Below, piece by piece: positions 1 through 8,850 of a DNA stretch of 64,000 bases. The translations under genes were made by a program, and so were the position numbers. The notes under the pieces were generated by a model. That model ran no database searches. It was not told the DNA's origin and saw only the letters and a list, made by a program, of their open reading frames with translations. The stretch's first letter is position 1, and every line of letters starts with the position of its first letter. This stretch comes from JALYXV01 sp963733505 (GTDB lineage Bacteria > Actinomycetota > Acidimicrobiia > Acidimicrobiales > Palsa-688): contig CAVTDW010000002.1 in the NCBI GenBank assembly GCA_963733505.1, positions 94,145 through 158,144 on the forward strand. The letters run 5' to 3'.

Positions 1-54
1 ATCGAGCCTCTCTCCCTCAGCACCGCGGCCATCAAGTCGAGGGACTTCCGCTGA
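1..54 (+). CDS. 3' end of an unidentified gene (partial)
   Basis: An open frame enters from the left edge and stops at a TGA at 52-54, encoding 17 residues that end KSRDFR. It lies tail to tail with the flavin reductase on the other strand, which fits a gene terminus. It is too short to identify. Confidence 0.25.
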   Translation: MEPLSLSTAAIKSRDFR

Positions 55-63
55 CGCCCGTGC

Positions 64-565
64 CTAGTCGGCGGGATGCCCTGGCTCCATCTCCCGCACG
101 TGCTGGAACGACAGCTGCGGCTCATGTGGTTGCTCGGCGTTGGTCATGAACGGCTCGACCAGGAACGCCACGTGGTCGCCGGTAGTCAAAACGCTCCAGA
201 ATCGTGGCCGCCACCCACCCCTTGCACCCCGGGAGCAGCGGGACCCCTCCCGGCCCGACCACCCAGTGGCACCGGGTGAACTTGTCAATGTCGTCTCCGG
301 TCTCCTCGCCGAACAGGCGGGCAAGCTCCATGTTGCTCCGGCCCAGAAAATGCACCGCCAGGAGCTCGGCCCGCTGCGCCACCCGGAACGTGGCATTGGC
401 CTTCGACAAGCACACCACTACGCGAGCGGGTTCGATGCTCGCCTGCGTAACGAAACCCACCAGGCAGCCCGCCTTCGTTCCATCGGCAGCAACGGTGGTG
501 ACGATGAACATGGGGTAGTCGATCCCCGAAACCAGTTCGTGGAAGCCGTCGAGCGGAGAGGCCAT
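64..565 (-). pseudogene. Flavin reductase-like FMN-binding protein, frame-broken
   Basis: Starting at the ATG at 565, the frame encodes a flavin reductase (DIM6/NTAB-type split-barrel) domain. It has the family order: an early DGFHELVSGI, the VTTVAADGTKAGCLVGF strand pair, and GWVAATIL near residue 115. After ILERF the frame drifts. The expected continuation TTGDHVAFLVEP is in the next frame and runs to a TAG at 64-66. Removing one T from the TTTT run (188-191 on the + strand) restores a protein of about 166 residues. This is either a recent frameshift or a homopolymer error. Such proteins bind FMN and reduce free flavin or act as small oxidoreductases; the substrate is unknown. Confidence 0.7.
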
Positions 566-2013
566 GGAAGCCTTCTTACCCGACGTCCACGCGGCAGCCG
601 GCAGCGCGGTCTGCTTCTGGCGTCAGATCGACCATCCCCGCCCACGGTCACGGCTGGGGGGGAAAGTTCTCGGCTGTGGTGCGCCTCGGTGAATGGGGCG
701 GTGCGGTACCAGGGCGTCAGGGATAGGAACGTCGGCGGCCGGGCGCCGTTGATGAGCAGGGACTCGCCCGCCGGGAGGTGGGCGATGGCGTCAACGGGAA
801 TCCGTGGTTGGCGGCGGGTGGAACGGGTGATGCTGGGGTGCTGGCGTCCTGGTAGGGGCCACGGCCTGCGGGTGACCGAGTTGTGGGGGACCTCGCCGTC
901 GCCGGCCAGGCGGGAGATCATGTCGAGGGTCCGGATGTCGTTTATCCCGCCGAGGACGACCTTGGCCCCGAACAGGGTCGGGAACCCGTCCGCGGCCATC
1001 CCCCACCTCGCTCTCGCCTGGGACAGATCTTGAAACGACGCCAAGGTCACCAGGCCCTGGCTGCCGCCTTCGGACACGATGGCGGGCAGGTCGGGGAGGG
1101 GCGCGATGTTGGCCGTCTCGTCGAGGATGAGGGCGACCGGGGGCCCCGCCCACCGGCCGGCGTGGGCCGCGGCGGCCGTGTTTTCGTAGGCCGCGGCCCG
1201 GATCTGCTCGATGAGGCCCACGACCAAGGGAGCGCTGAGGGCCTGGTCGCGGCCTGACGAGCAGATGTAGATGGCGTCCCGGGAGGTGGGCACGGTACGG
1301 GGATCGAAGTTCGGCTCCTTCGCCAAGTCGAGGGCGTGCTGCGAGCGGTAGGCGGCCAACACGCCCGAGGTTGTCGACCAGATGCCCGACAGCTCCCGCT
1401 TGTCGGTCTTCGACAAGCCGGTGAGGATGTCGCAGGCCAACTCGTTGCCGGTGAGTTCCAACGCGGACAGGGGGGTTTTGGCGTCATGGCAGTTGACCCA
1501 GTGCACCACCTCGTCGATCCCGCTGTCGGAGACGGCGGCGGCGTGCATGAGTGGCGCCAGCATGGCCTCCGCCCGCTCGGTCCAATGAGACGACTCGCCC
1601 AGGTGGCCCGACGGCCGGGCGGCAGTGGTCATCGCCCGGGCGGTCTGCACCGCCGTGTCCCAGTTCCGGCAGGCCGGAACCGGCGACCATCGCAGTTGAC
1701 GGGTTCCGGGCGGAGCGAGCGTCGCACCGGCCGGATCGAACAACCAGCAGCGCCCCATCCCGGAACGCTCGGCGGAGGTCGCGGCCAGCACGTCGGCTTT
1801 GGTGGAGGTCGACACGACCGCCCCCGGCGCCAGCAAGACGTTCGGAATGACCAGCGACGTCGTCTTCCCGGCCCGTGGTGGACCAAGGACGAGAACGCCC
1901 TGTTGGGGTGGCGCAAACGCCGGCCCCTGCGTGCCCGCCCCGAGGTAGAGCGGCGATCCGGCAAAGGCGACGCGGGCGCGCATCTCCGCCAGCGACCACG
2001 TTGGTTGAGGCAC
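418..2013 (-). CDS. VirD4/TraG-type conjugative coupling ATPase
   Basis: The protein resembles type IV secretion coupling proteins (TraG/TraD/VirD4), cytoplasmic ATPases that deliver DNA to a conjugation channel. A Walker A GPPRAGKT lies near residue 45 and a Walker B-like VALILDETANIAPLPDLP near residue 295, followed by the TraM-recognition-type C-terminal segment with LASFQDLSQARARWG. No N-terminal membrane helices are seen, so this is a soluble short form. From about residue 455 the reading frame is Arg-rich and only shadows the flavin reductase gene. The true end is probably near a 7-G run at 656-662, where an indel would give a prompt stop. No other conjugation gene is in view, so it is an orphan or a remnant. 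Confidence 0.75.
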   Translation of the reverse strand: MPQPTWSLAEMRARVAFAGSPLYLGAGTQGPAFAPPQQGVLVLGPPRAGKTTSLVIPNVLLAPGAVVSTSTKADVLAATSAERSGMGRCWLFDPAGATLAPPGTRQLRWSPVPACRNWDTAVQTARAMTTAARPSGHLGESSHWTERAEAMLAPLMHAAAVSDSGIDEVVHWVNCHDAKTPLSALELTGNELACDILTGLSKTDKRELSGIWSTTSGVLAAYRSQHALDLAKEPNFDPRTVPTSRDAIYICSSGRDQALSAPLVVGLIEQIRAAAYENTAAAAHAGRWAGPPVALILDETANIAPLPDLPAIVSEGGSQGLVTLASFQDLSQARARWGMAADGFPTLFGAKVVLGGINDIRTLDMISRLAGDGEVPHNSVTRRPWPLPGRQHPSITRSTRRQPRIPVDAIAHLPAGESLLINGARPPTFLSLTPWYRTAPFTEAHHSRELSPPAVTVGGDGRSDARSRPRCRLPRGRRVRRLPWPLRSTASTNWFRGSTTPCSSSPPLLPMERRRAAWWVSLRRRASNPLA

Positions 2014-2122
2014 GGCACACCTCCCGGGAACGACGGCTCGACCGGGGGAAGCGGTGGGAAGAGGGTACCGCCGCAGCGCCGTCGCCCAGCCGAGGAGGCT
2101 GCGAAACAGCCATGATGAGCAG

Positions 2123-2395
2123 GTGTCGACGATCCGCCGACGAGTGCAGATCGAAGGTCGGGTACAAGGCGTGTTCTTTCGGGACAGCTGCGCTCGCCAG
2201 GCGCGGTCGCTCGGGATAGCAGGCTTTGTCAGAAACCGGGGAGATGGCGGCGTCGAAGCGGTATTCGAGGGCGATCCGGATGCCGTTGAGCGGATGGTGG
2301 CCTGGTGCCATCACGGCCCGCCGCGTGCCGTCGTCACCGCGGTACGGGCGGCGCCAGAGCCGCCGCAAGATGACCAGTGGTTTGCCGTGCGTTGA
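2123..2395 (+). CDS. acyP: Acylphosphatase
   Basis: A 90-residue protein of the acylphosphatase family, which hydrolyses carboxyl-phosphate bonds of small acyl phosphates. The signature GRVQGVFFRD contains the catalytic arginine, and GFVRNRGDGGVEAVFEGD contains the catalytic asparagine region. Length and motif order match the family. I chose the GTG at 2123 because the conserved first strand (RRRVQIEG) starts six residues later. A longer upstream extension would be Arg-rich and unlike the family. The 3' end precedes the next start by 17 bases, so the two genes are probably cotranscribed. Confidence 0.88.
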   Translation: MSTIRRRVQIEGRVQGVFFRDSCARQARSLGIAGFVRNRGDGGVEAVFEGDPDAVERMVAWCHHGPPRAVVTAVRAAPEPPQDDQWFAVR

Positions 2396-2412
2396 GGCGC
2401 GAAGCTGGTGCT

Positions 2413-2691
2413 GTGCCTGAACGACTATCCGATGACGAGGTGGCGGCCGCCTTGGCTGTCTTGCAGTGGGACCGGGATGGCGACGAGCTCGTGAAGGTGG
2501 TGACACGGAAGGATTTCGGCGAGGCGATGCAGTTCGTCAACGCAGTCGCGCTCCTGGCCGACGGGGCGAACCATCATCCCGACATCGCCATTTCGTGGAA
2601 CCGGGTCACGCTGCGCGTCACCACTCATGATGCCGGCGGGTTGTCGCAGCTCGACCTGGATCTGGCCGCGGCGATCGATGATGTGGCCTAG
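2413..2691 (+). CDS. phhB: 4a-hydroxytetrahydrobiopterin dehydratase (pterin-4a-carbinolamine dehydratase)
   Basis: The 92-residue protein matches the PCD/DCoH family, which dehydrates 4a-hydroxytetrahydropterin and so recycles pterin cofactor. The family histidine pair and following strand appear as NHHPDIAISW, with the typical C-terminal GGLSQLDLDLA. The start is the GTG at 2413 (PERLSDDEV follows), which gives the normal family length. No pterin-dependent aromatic hydroxylase is in the window, so the partner enzyme is unknown. It follows acylphosphatase closely on the same strand. Confidence 0.88.
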   Translation: MPERLSDDEVAAALAVLQWDRDGDELVKVVTRKDFGEAMQFVNAVALLADGANHHPDIAISWNRVTLRVTTHDAGGLSQLDLDLAAAIDDVA

Positions 2692-2739
2692 TTCACGCAT
2701 GGGGTAATCCGCCGGGGTGTGCGGGAGCGAACACCGAAC

Positions 2740-3531
2740 ATGAAGATGGATGCGTTGACCTTGAGGGATCGCATCGCCCGGCTGGACCTGTCGGGAATTG
2801 ACTTCGGGGCGTTCCGCTCCCAGCCAGTTTCCCCGGCGGGGATTCGGGTGCTGCGCTACATCCACGATGTTGAATTTCACACGGTCTGTTATCTGCGGGA
2901 CCTGCTGATGACCTCAGCCCACAAGGACCCCGACATCACCTCGTTCCTCACGTTCTGGAACTTCGAGGAGTACTGGCACGGAGAGGCCATCGCCCGTGTG
3001 CTGAGCGCCCACGGCGAAAAGGCCGACACCGAACGGGTCTCTGCGATGCGGGCCCGGCTGAAGGTGAAGGATCGGATCTCGCCGTTGCTCCACGGGGTCG
3101 GTTCGCTCGTCGCCGGGGAGTCGTGGACAGCTCTGCATATGACCTGGGGCGCCGTCAACGAATGGACAACCCAGGCGGCGTACGGGCGCCTGATCGCAGC
3201 CGAGCATCATCCGGTGCTCGGGGATCTGCTGCATCGGATCATGCGTCAGGAAGGTCGCCATATCGACTTCTATGCCAGCGAGGCGGGTCGGCGACTCGAG
3301 AGCAGCACCCGGGCCCAGAAGATGACCCGGCTGGCCCTCCGCAAGTTCTGGAAGCCGGTCGGGGCGGGCGTGATGCCTGAGCCCGAGCTGGCCCATCTGA
3401 CCCGTTACCTGTTCGCCGATGAGGACGGCCGGAAGGTCGCGGCGCGGGTGGACCGGCACATCGACCGGTTGCCCGGCCTGAGCGGACTGCACCTGCTCGA
3501 GGGTTCCGTGGATCTCTACGCCGCGGCGTAG
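2740..3531 (+). CDS. Ferritin-like diiron protein (acyl-ACP desaturase-like fold)
   Basis: A 263-residue mostly helical protein with ferritin-like diiron ligand motifs: EFH near residue 45, the FEEYWHGE segment (an E-E-x-x-H arrangement) near residue 78, and RQEGRHIDFY (E-x-x-H) near residue 168. Two E-x-x-H type helices on a four-helix bundle are typical of acyl-ACP desaturase or ferritin-like oxidases. The sequence supports a diiron protein but does not identify a substrate. The ATG at 2740 is preferred over a GTG seven codons upstream. It follows phhB by 48 bases and may share its transcript. Confidence 0.65.
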   Translation: MKMDALTLRDRIARLDLSGIDFGAFRSQPVSPAGIRVLRYIHDVEFHTVCYLRDLLMTSAHKDPDITSFLTFWNFEEYWHGEAIARVLSAHGEKADTERVSAMRARLKVKDRISPLLHGVGSLVAGESWTALHMTWGAVNEWTTQAAYGRLIAAEHHPVLGDLLHRIMRQEGRHIDFYASEAGRRLESSTRAQKMTRLALRKFWKPVGAGVMPEPELAHLTRYLFADEDGRKVAARVDRHIDRLPGLSGLHLLEGSVDLYAAA

Positions 3532-3579
3532 TTTTCTCGGCTGGGTGCCGGCCGGCGTGACAGCGGGCATGCTGGGGAT

Positions 3580-4954
3580 GTGAGCGATCCGCAGGGGCCT
3601 GGGGTAGAGGGTCCCGACGGAGATCCTTGGCCAGCTGATCGGGAGACCCCGCCCGGTTCTCCACCAACGCCGGTTTATGGTGCACCGCCGCCGGTTTATG
3701 GTGCACCGCCGCCGGGCTATGGCGCACCGCCGCCGGGCTATGGCGCACCGCCGCCACCCTCGGGTTACGGGCCGCCACCCGGGTATGGCCAGCCGCCGCC
3801 CGGCTACGGCGCACCGCCGCCACCACCGGGCTACGGCCCGCCACCCGGGTATGGCCCGCCGCCGCCCGGCTACGGCGCACCGCCGCCTGGCTATGGCCCG
3901 CCACCCGGGTATGGCCCGCCGCCCTCGGGTTACGGCCCGCCGCCCGGTTACGGCCCGCCGCCCGGTTACGGCCCGCCGCCCGGCTATGGCGCCGCCGCCG
4001 GCCCCTCCGGGGTATCCGGGCGCGGGAGGGGCGCCCGGATGGTGGGGTGGTATGGCGCCCGGCGGCTGGTCGGTCACGGGGCCGTCTGTTCCCGTCTGGG
4101 CGCTCCCACCGCCACGGCTAAAGGGCGGCAACGAGAAAACCGGTCCGCTGCCCCTGCACCCCATGGCCACGAGCGACATCCTCGATGGTGCGATCAAGCT
4201 GCTGCGGGCGAACGCCCGCACCATGGTGCTGATCGTCGCCACGTTCTTTGTGCCGTTCGAGATCGTCCTGGCCTTCTTCGAGCGGAATATCAACGGCGGA
4301 AACGGCTTCCTGCAGACCCTCCGCGACCCATCCGCAGCGTCCTCGCAGAACAGTTCGTCGAGCACCTTCGCGATCGCCGGGCTCACCTATGTGGCCTTCT
4401 GGGTGGTGGTGCCGTTGGTCTGCGCCGGTACCAGCCGAGTCGTGATGGCCTCCTACCTGGGCGGTGAACTGAAGCCTCGAGACGCCATCGCGGCCGCCAT
4501 CAAGCATGCGCCAGCGCTGCTGGTAGCGACCCTCATCGTCCATCTGGCCGAGTTGGTGAGCTTGCTGGCGGTGATCGTGGGCGCCGCCTTCGTCATGCCG
4601 CTGTTCATCATGACGGCGCCCGCCATCTCGCTCGAGGACCTTGGGCCCTTTGCCGGGATCCGGCGCTCGGTAAGCCTGGCCAGGAGGCGGTACTGGCCCA
4701 CCGTCGGCATCGCGCTGCTCTCGGGCTTGCTCGCCTACTTCCTCAACCAGATCCTCGGATTCCTGCCAGCCCTCGTGGCGTTGTTCATCGGACTTCGCTG
4801 GGGCTGGATCATCGTCGCCGCCAGCGGCATCTTGGAGGCGTTCGTGACGGTGTCGCTGATCACGATCGTGGCGACACTTGTGTACATCGACGCCCGCATT
4901 CGCCAGGAGGGGTTCGACCTGCAGGTGATGGCGTCTCGGTTGGACGCCGGTTAG
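3580..4954 (+). pseudogene. Pro-Gly-Tyr-repeat membrane protein, frame-broken
   Basis: The N-terminal part, from the GTG at 3580, is built of about 17 repeats of the type PPPGYG/APPPGYG (residues 25 to 140). The frame then shifts near 3990. The next frame continues with PPAPPGYPGAGGAPGWWGG and a C-terminal domain of five or six membrane helices (segments near 4205-4275, 4370-4440, 4505-4620, 4690-4790 and 4810-4885), ending at 4954. One extra G at 3991 relative to neighbouring repeats explains the shift. The fold resembles the Pro-rich-headed membrane proteins often annotated as glycerophosphodiester phosphodiesterase membrane-domain proteins, though no catalytic domain is present. Function is unknown. 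Repeat slippage or a consensus error are both possible. Confidence 0.6.
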
Positions 4955-5751
4955 CCGGGCAGCGAGGTGGACGTCGACGCCAGCGCCGGGGTCGGCTTAG
5001 CCGGCAGCCGGAACGCTCCCGAGGGGACCGACTCCCGATAGCTGGTCGCTTGAACCGGATTTCCCGTGTCCTCGACCCGAAGGATGACGCCACTCGGCGC
5101 AAGGCAGATCAGGGCGTGCTCCCCGACAGTTGCGTCGGTGGGCGCGGTGGCCGCGGTGGGCGCGGTGGCCCCGCTGCTCCGGCGGGTGGCCGCCAGGCAG
5201 CTGGCATCGAGACGGAGCATGGGCCGGTGGGTCACCGTGAAGTCGTACGTCTGGCTGAGCTGCACCAACGAGGCGATCGTCTGGGTGATGGCGTCGGGTG
5301 TGAATGGTCCACCAGGAGCTGATTCCACGCCGCTCAGGCAGCTCCAGCGGTCGGCGTTCAGATGACACACGACCGTGTCACTGTTGTGGATGATCACCCG
5401 ATCGGTGCTACCCGGCCCCGAAGCGCCGACGACATCGATCCGCCGATCGGGTGCCCGGGCGAACACCGTCGTGCTCTGGCCGTTCCCCTGGTCGTAGACG
5501 ACGGTGTAGGTGGCGCTACTAGCGCTCGCCGCTTTGGCGAGAAACTCCTGGGCATCGGGGCCAAGCCTCGCCTGTTGGGCGACGGCACGTGCCTGGGAAG
5601 CGCGAATGTGAGCCGCCGCCGCCGCTTCCTGTTGTGCGTTCGAGGTGCCGCCGCAGGCCGCAGCCACCACAATGACGGCGATCGCGAGTGCCATCGAGGC
5701 GGTGGCTGACACCTTCTGCAACCTCGCCCGGACCCGGTCGCAAGAAACCAT
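4951..5751 (-). CDS. Putative lipoprotein of unknown function
   Basis: The 266-residue protein opens with basic residues, a hydrophobic stretch (ALAIAVIVVAAA) and a lipobox-like AAAC-G, so it is probably lipid-anchored outside the membrane. The mature part has an Ala-rich helix (residues 40 to 70), then a beta-rich domain resembling LppX/LprG-like or DUF-type sensor lipoproteins, and a Thr/Ser-rich end. A 13-residue Ala-Pro-Thr repeat (TAPTAATAPTDAT) interrupts the domain near residue 200. I do not recognise a specific family. It overlaps the end of the convergent membrane protein gene by 4 bases. Confidence 0.6.
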   Translation of the reverse strand: MVSCDRVRARLQKVSATASMALAIAVIVVAAACGGTSNAQQEAAAAAHIRASQARAVAQQARLGPDAQEFLAKAASASSATYTVVYDQGNGQSTTVFARAPDRRIDVVGASGPGSTDRVIIHNSDTVVCHLNADRWSCLSGVESAPGGPFTPDAITQTIASLVQLSQTYDFTVTHRPMLRLDASCLAATRRSSGATAPTAATAPTDATVGEHALICLAPSGVILRVEDTGNPVQATSYRESVPSGAFRLPAKPTPALASTSTSLPG

Positions 5752-5850
5752 GCTCGTGCATCATGGACGCCCGGCTGCCCCGGGTCGAGCCAGGCCCGGT
5801 CTATTCACAGCGGCGTCGGTACCGGCGAAGCCTGGCTTATCGTGGTGCCC

Positions 5851-6807
5851 ATGTCGGTACGCCCCTGCATCCTGACCGTGCACGCCCATCCCGACGACGA
5901 GGCTTCGAAGGGCGCGGCGACGATCGCTCGGTATCGCACCCAGGGCGTGCACACCGTGCTGGTCTGCTGCACTGGCGGCGAGGCCGGCGAAATCCTGAAT
6001 CCGGCCATGGACCGCCCCGACGTGCGCGACCGGCTCCACGAGGTGCGCATGGAGGAGCTGGCCCGGGCGACGTCGATCATCGGGTACCGCGAGGTCGTCA
6101 TGCTCGGCTACCGAGATTCGGGGATGCCCGAGACGCCCGAAAATGCCGACCCGCGCTCGTTCGCCCAGGCGCCGTTCGATGAAGCCGTGGAGCGTCTCGT
6201 GGCGGTGATTCGGCGGGTCCGGCCCCAAGTGGTCGTCACCTATCCGAGTAACCAGGAGGGGTATCCGCACCCCGACCATCTGCAGGTCCACGCCATCACC
6301 CTGCCGGCGTTCGACGCCGCCGGTGACCCCGACGCATACCCCGATGCCGGTCCACCCTGGCAGCCCCTGAAGCTGTACTACACCACCTGGTCACGGAAGA
6401 GAATCCTGGCCATGCACGAGAAGTACCTCGAGCTCGGGCTGGAGTCGCCCTTCGACGAGAAGTGGTTCGAGCGAGGGGTGAACACCGAGGAGGCAACGAC
6501 GGTGATCGACGTCACCGGGTTCGCCGGGGTTCGCGACCTGGCCCTACTCGCCCACGAAACCCAGATCGACCCCACCTCGAAGTTCTGGTTCGGCCTCCCT
6601 CCCGAGGTGGCGCAAACGATCTACCCGTACGACGAGTACGTGTTGGCCCGCAGCCTGGTGCCCGCGGAAACGCCCGAGGACGATCTGTTCGCCGGCGTTA
6701 CCGACCTGAGCCCCCCGACCCCCCCGATCCCGCCGACCCCCGTCGGAACCGCCACGTTCGCCGCCAGCGCCGAGACCGCTGGCACGGCAGCCACCGGGAA
6801 GGGTTGA
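5851..6807 (+). CDS. mca: Mycothiol S-conjugate amidase
   Basis: The protein belongs to the MshB/Mca zinc amidases (PIG-L fold). The N-terminal HAHPDDE (residues 11-17) and the later PHPDH supply zinc ligands. Mca cleaves mycothiol-toxin conjugates to release mercapturic acids for export. MshB instead deacetylates GlcNAc-inositol during mycothiol synthesis. The segments CTGGEAGEILNP, MLGYRDSGMPET and SRKRILAMHEKY favour Mca. The last 50 residues (DLSPPTPPIPPTP and an Ala/Thr tail) are an unusual low-complexity extension. The ATG at 5851 is chosen over a GTG three codons upstream. This gene indicates that the organism makes mycothiol. Confidence 0.85.
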   Translation: MSVRPCILTVHAHPDDEASKGAATIARYRTQGVHTVLVCCTGGEAGEILNPAMDRPDVRDRLHEVRMEELARATSIIGYREVVMLGYRDSGMPETPENADPRSFAQAPFDEAVERLVAVIRRVRPQVVVTYPSNQEGYPHPDHLQVHAITLPAFDAAGDPDAYPDAGPPWQPLKLYYTTWSRKRILAMHEKYLELGLESPFDEKWFERGVNTEEATTVIDVTGFAGVRDLALLAHETQIDPTSKFWFGLPPEVAQTIYPYDEYVLARSLVPAETPEDDLFAGVTDLSPPTPPIPPTPVGTATFAASAETAGTAATGKG

Positions 6808-6872
6808 CACGACCCTCTGCGGGTAGAGTGCCCGACGGACCGCGATCCCGAGTCACCAGGGGGAATCCAGCT

Positions 6873-7265
6873 ATGTCGAAATGGCTCTCGAAGGAGTGGC
6901 TGGACCAGACCCGGGTCATGGCTGACAGCCAACCTGAGCGTCCGGGGGCGTCCGCCAGGATCCAGTACATCGTCTCGGGCGGTGCCGACGGCGAGGTTCG
7001 CTACTACTGGGTACTGGAGAACGGGAAGCTGCTCGAAAGCGAACTGGGCAACGTGACCGAGCCCGACATCACCATGACCACGAGCTACGAGGACGCCAAG
7101 AAGATCCAGCAGGGCGAACTCGATCCCAATGCCGCGTTCATGCAGGGCCGCATCAAGATCGGCAACAACACCAACATGGCCAAGCTCATGTCGCTGATGC
7201 CGTTGACCAACGCCCCGGAGTACAAGGAGCTCCAGAAGGAGATACGGGAGATCACGGAGTACTGA
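6873..7265 (+). CDS. SCP2 sterol-binding domain protein
   Basis: A 130-residue protein with a sterol-carrier-protein-2 fold, which binds lipids or other hydrophobic ligands in a tunnel. Recognisable parts are ARIQYIVSGGADGEVRYYWVLENGK, the TEPDITMTTSYEDAKKI segment, and GELDPNAAFMQGRIKIGNNTNMAKLM. The last is the usual C-terminal signature (D-x-x-x-A-F-M-x-G-x-I-K-I-x-G). The start at 6873 has a G-rich ribosome-binding site (CAGGGGG) about 7 bases upstream. It stands between mca and the ECF sigma gene. Ligand and partner are unknown. Confidence 0.85.
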   Translation: MSKWLSKEWLDQTRVMADSQPERPGASARIQYIVSGGADGEVRYYWVLENGKLLESELGNVTEPDITMTTSYEDAKKIQQGELDPNAAFMQGRIKIGNNTNMAKLMSLMPLTNAPEYKELQKEIREITEY

Positions 7266-7338
7266 TCTCGACGGGCGGCCGGAACGTCCCAGACCCGGGC
7301 CATCCGCCGAAGGGGGCCGCTCCGAACAACAAGCAATC

Positions 7339-7920
7339 ATGGCCGCCTCCCTCATCGACGCCAGTGACGGCGCGCTAGTCGTCGCGATTGGCCGCTGGCG
7401 CGAAGAGGCGCTGGCCGAGGCGTACCGCCGCCACGCAGGTGCCGTCTTCGGACTGGCTCGCCGGGTGGTCAGCGACAGCGCCCTGGCCGAAGAAGTGGTG
7501 CAAGAGGTCTTCCTCCGCCTGTGGAATCAGCCGGAGAAGTTCGACCCTGATCGCGGATCGCTGCGCTCGTTCCTTCTCGCCCAGACCCACGGTCGGGCCG
7601 TGGACCTCCTGCGCTCCGACACCTCCCGGCGCCGCCGTGAGGAACGCGAGGCCCGCGAGACGGCGGAGTCGGGGTACGACATCGAGCACGAGGTGTGGGA
7701 CCTCGCCATGGCGGAGCACGTGAAGGACGCGCTGGCGGTGCTGTCCGAGGATGAACGCCGAGCCATCGAGCTCGCCTATTTCGGCGGCCATACCTACAGA
7801 GAGGTGGCTACCCTCTTGGGCACGCCGGAAGGTACCGTCAAAAGCCGCATTCGCACCGGCCTGCGCCGCCTGCGCGACGGCCTGGCCGAAGCTGGAATCG
7901 GAACATCATGGAACGACTGA
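7339..7920 (+). CDS. ECF sigma factor
   Basis: A 193-residue group 4 sigma factor with region 2 (residues 25-95, including LAEEVVQEVFLRLW and RGSLRSFLLAQTHGRAVDLLR) and region 4 (residues 130-185, including LSEDERRAIELAYFGGHTYREVA and TPEGTVKSRIRTGL). It directs RNA polymerase to stress promoters. The stop lies 13 bases inside the following anti-sigma gene, so the pair is translationally coupled, as in SigK/RskA-like systems. No promoter sequence could be assigned with confidence. Confidence 0.92.
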   Translation: MAASLIDASDGALVVAIGRWREEALAEAYRRHAGAVFGLARRVVSDSALAEEVVQEVFLRLWNQPEKFDPDRGSLRSFLLAQTHGRAVDLLRSDTSRRRREEREARETAESGYDIEHEVWDLAMAEHVKDALAVLSEDERRAIELAYFGGHTYREVATLLGTPEGTVKSRIRTGLRRLRDGLAEAGIGTSWND

Positions 7921-8843
7921 CCGGACACGCCGACCTACAGGAACTCCTCGGTGCCTATGCACTCGATGCCGTCGAGCCCGATGAGGCCGCGGCCATCGAA
8001 CGCCACCTGCCGACCTGCCCCCGCTGCCGCAGCGAGCTGGCCGAGCATCGTGAGGTTGCGGCGCTGCTCGGCTACGCCGGGGGAACCGCGCCAAGCGGCC
8101 TGTGGGACCGCATCATCGCCAGCCTCGAAGAGCCCCCGCCGGCGCTCCGGCTCACCCGGTTGCCCATCCAAGACGCCATCCCGGCCGCCGCCGCTCCTCC
8201 ACCGAGTGCGCCGGTCCGTTCCCTCGCGACCGATTGGGACGCCATCGCGAGCCGCGCCGGTCTCTCGGGTCCCCACATACCGCCGTCGATCCACGCCCGC
8301 CCGCCTCAGGTCGATCCCGAGGCCGACAAGGTCGTGCCCATCGGCATCGGCCGGCGCCGAGGCCGGGGGCGCCCACGCCGGAAGGTCGAGATGCGCCTCA
8401 TGGTCGCCCTCGCCAGTGCCGCCGCAGTCATCGTGGCGGCCCTCGGAATCCAGCTCGGTCGGCTGGATGTTCGCAAGCCGCAGCAGCCCAACAACCTGCA
8501 GGAACTGGCCTACCGCGTCGCCGATGCCGACCCCCACGCCCGGCATCTGACGCTCAACTCATCCGACGGCGTCCACACCATCCGGGCGGTCATGATCGCC
8601 GACGGCACGACGTACCTCGGCCCCGGCAACCTCGACACGCTCCCGGCCGACGAGACCTACCAGATGTGGGGCGTCGTCGATGGCGCTCGGGTGTCGCTCG
8701 GCGTGATCGGCAACATCCCCACGTACCACGCCTTCACGACCCCGGCCGTCGCCAATGTTCTGGCCGTCACCGTGGAGCCCCGGGGTGGCGTGGTCACCAG
8801 CACCAAGACGCCGGTCGTCGCCGGCGTCGTGCCCACCGCCTGA
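7908..8843 (+). CDS. Membrane anti-sigma factor (zinc-finger N-terminus, RskA-like C-terminus)
   Basis: The N-terminal residues 1-45 carry a ZAS-type motif (HLPTCPRC) that would bind the upstream sigma factor. A long Pro-rich linker follows, then a single membrane helix (MVALASAAAVIVAALGIQL, near residue 170) and an extracytoplasmic RskA-like domain (YQMWGVVDGARVSLGVI). Such proteins hold an ECF sigma factor inactive until the extracellular domain triggers proteolysis. The gene starts within the sigma gene (13-base overlap). The 40-residue Pro/Ala linker plus a basic GRRRGRGRPRR patch before the helix is longer than usual. Confidence 0.88.
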   Translation: MERLTGHADLQELLGAYALDAVEPDEAAAIERHLPTCPRCRSELAEHREVAALLGYAGGTAPSGLWDRIIASLEEPPPALRLTRLPIQDAIPAAAAPPPSAPVRSLATDWDAIASRAGLSGPHIPPSIHARPPQVDPEADKVVPIGIGRRRGRGRPRRKVEMRLMVALASAAAVIVAALGIQLGRLDVRKPQQPNNLQELAYRVADADPHARHLTLNSSDGVHTIRAVMIADGTTYLGPGNLDTLPADETYQMWGVVDGARVSLGVIGNIPTYHAFTTPAVANVLAVTVEPRGGVVTSTKTPVVAGVVPTA

Positions 8844-8850
8844 ACCCCAG

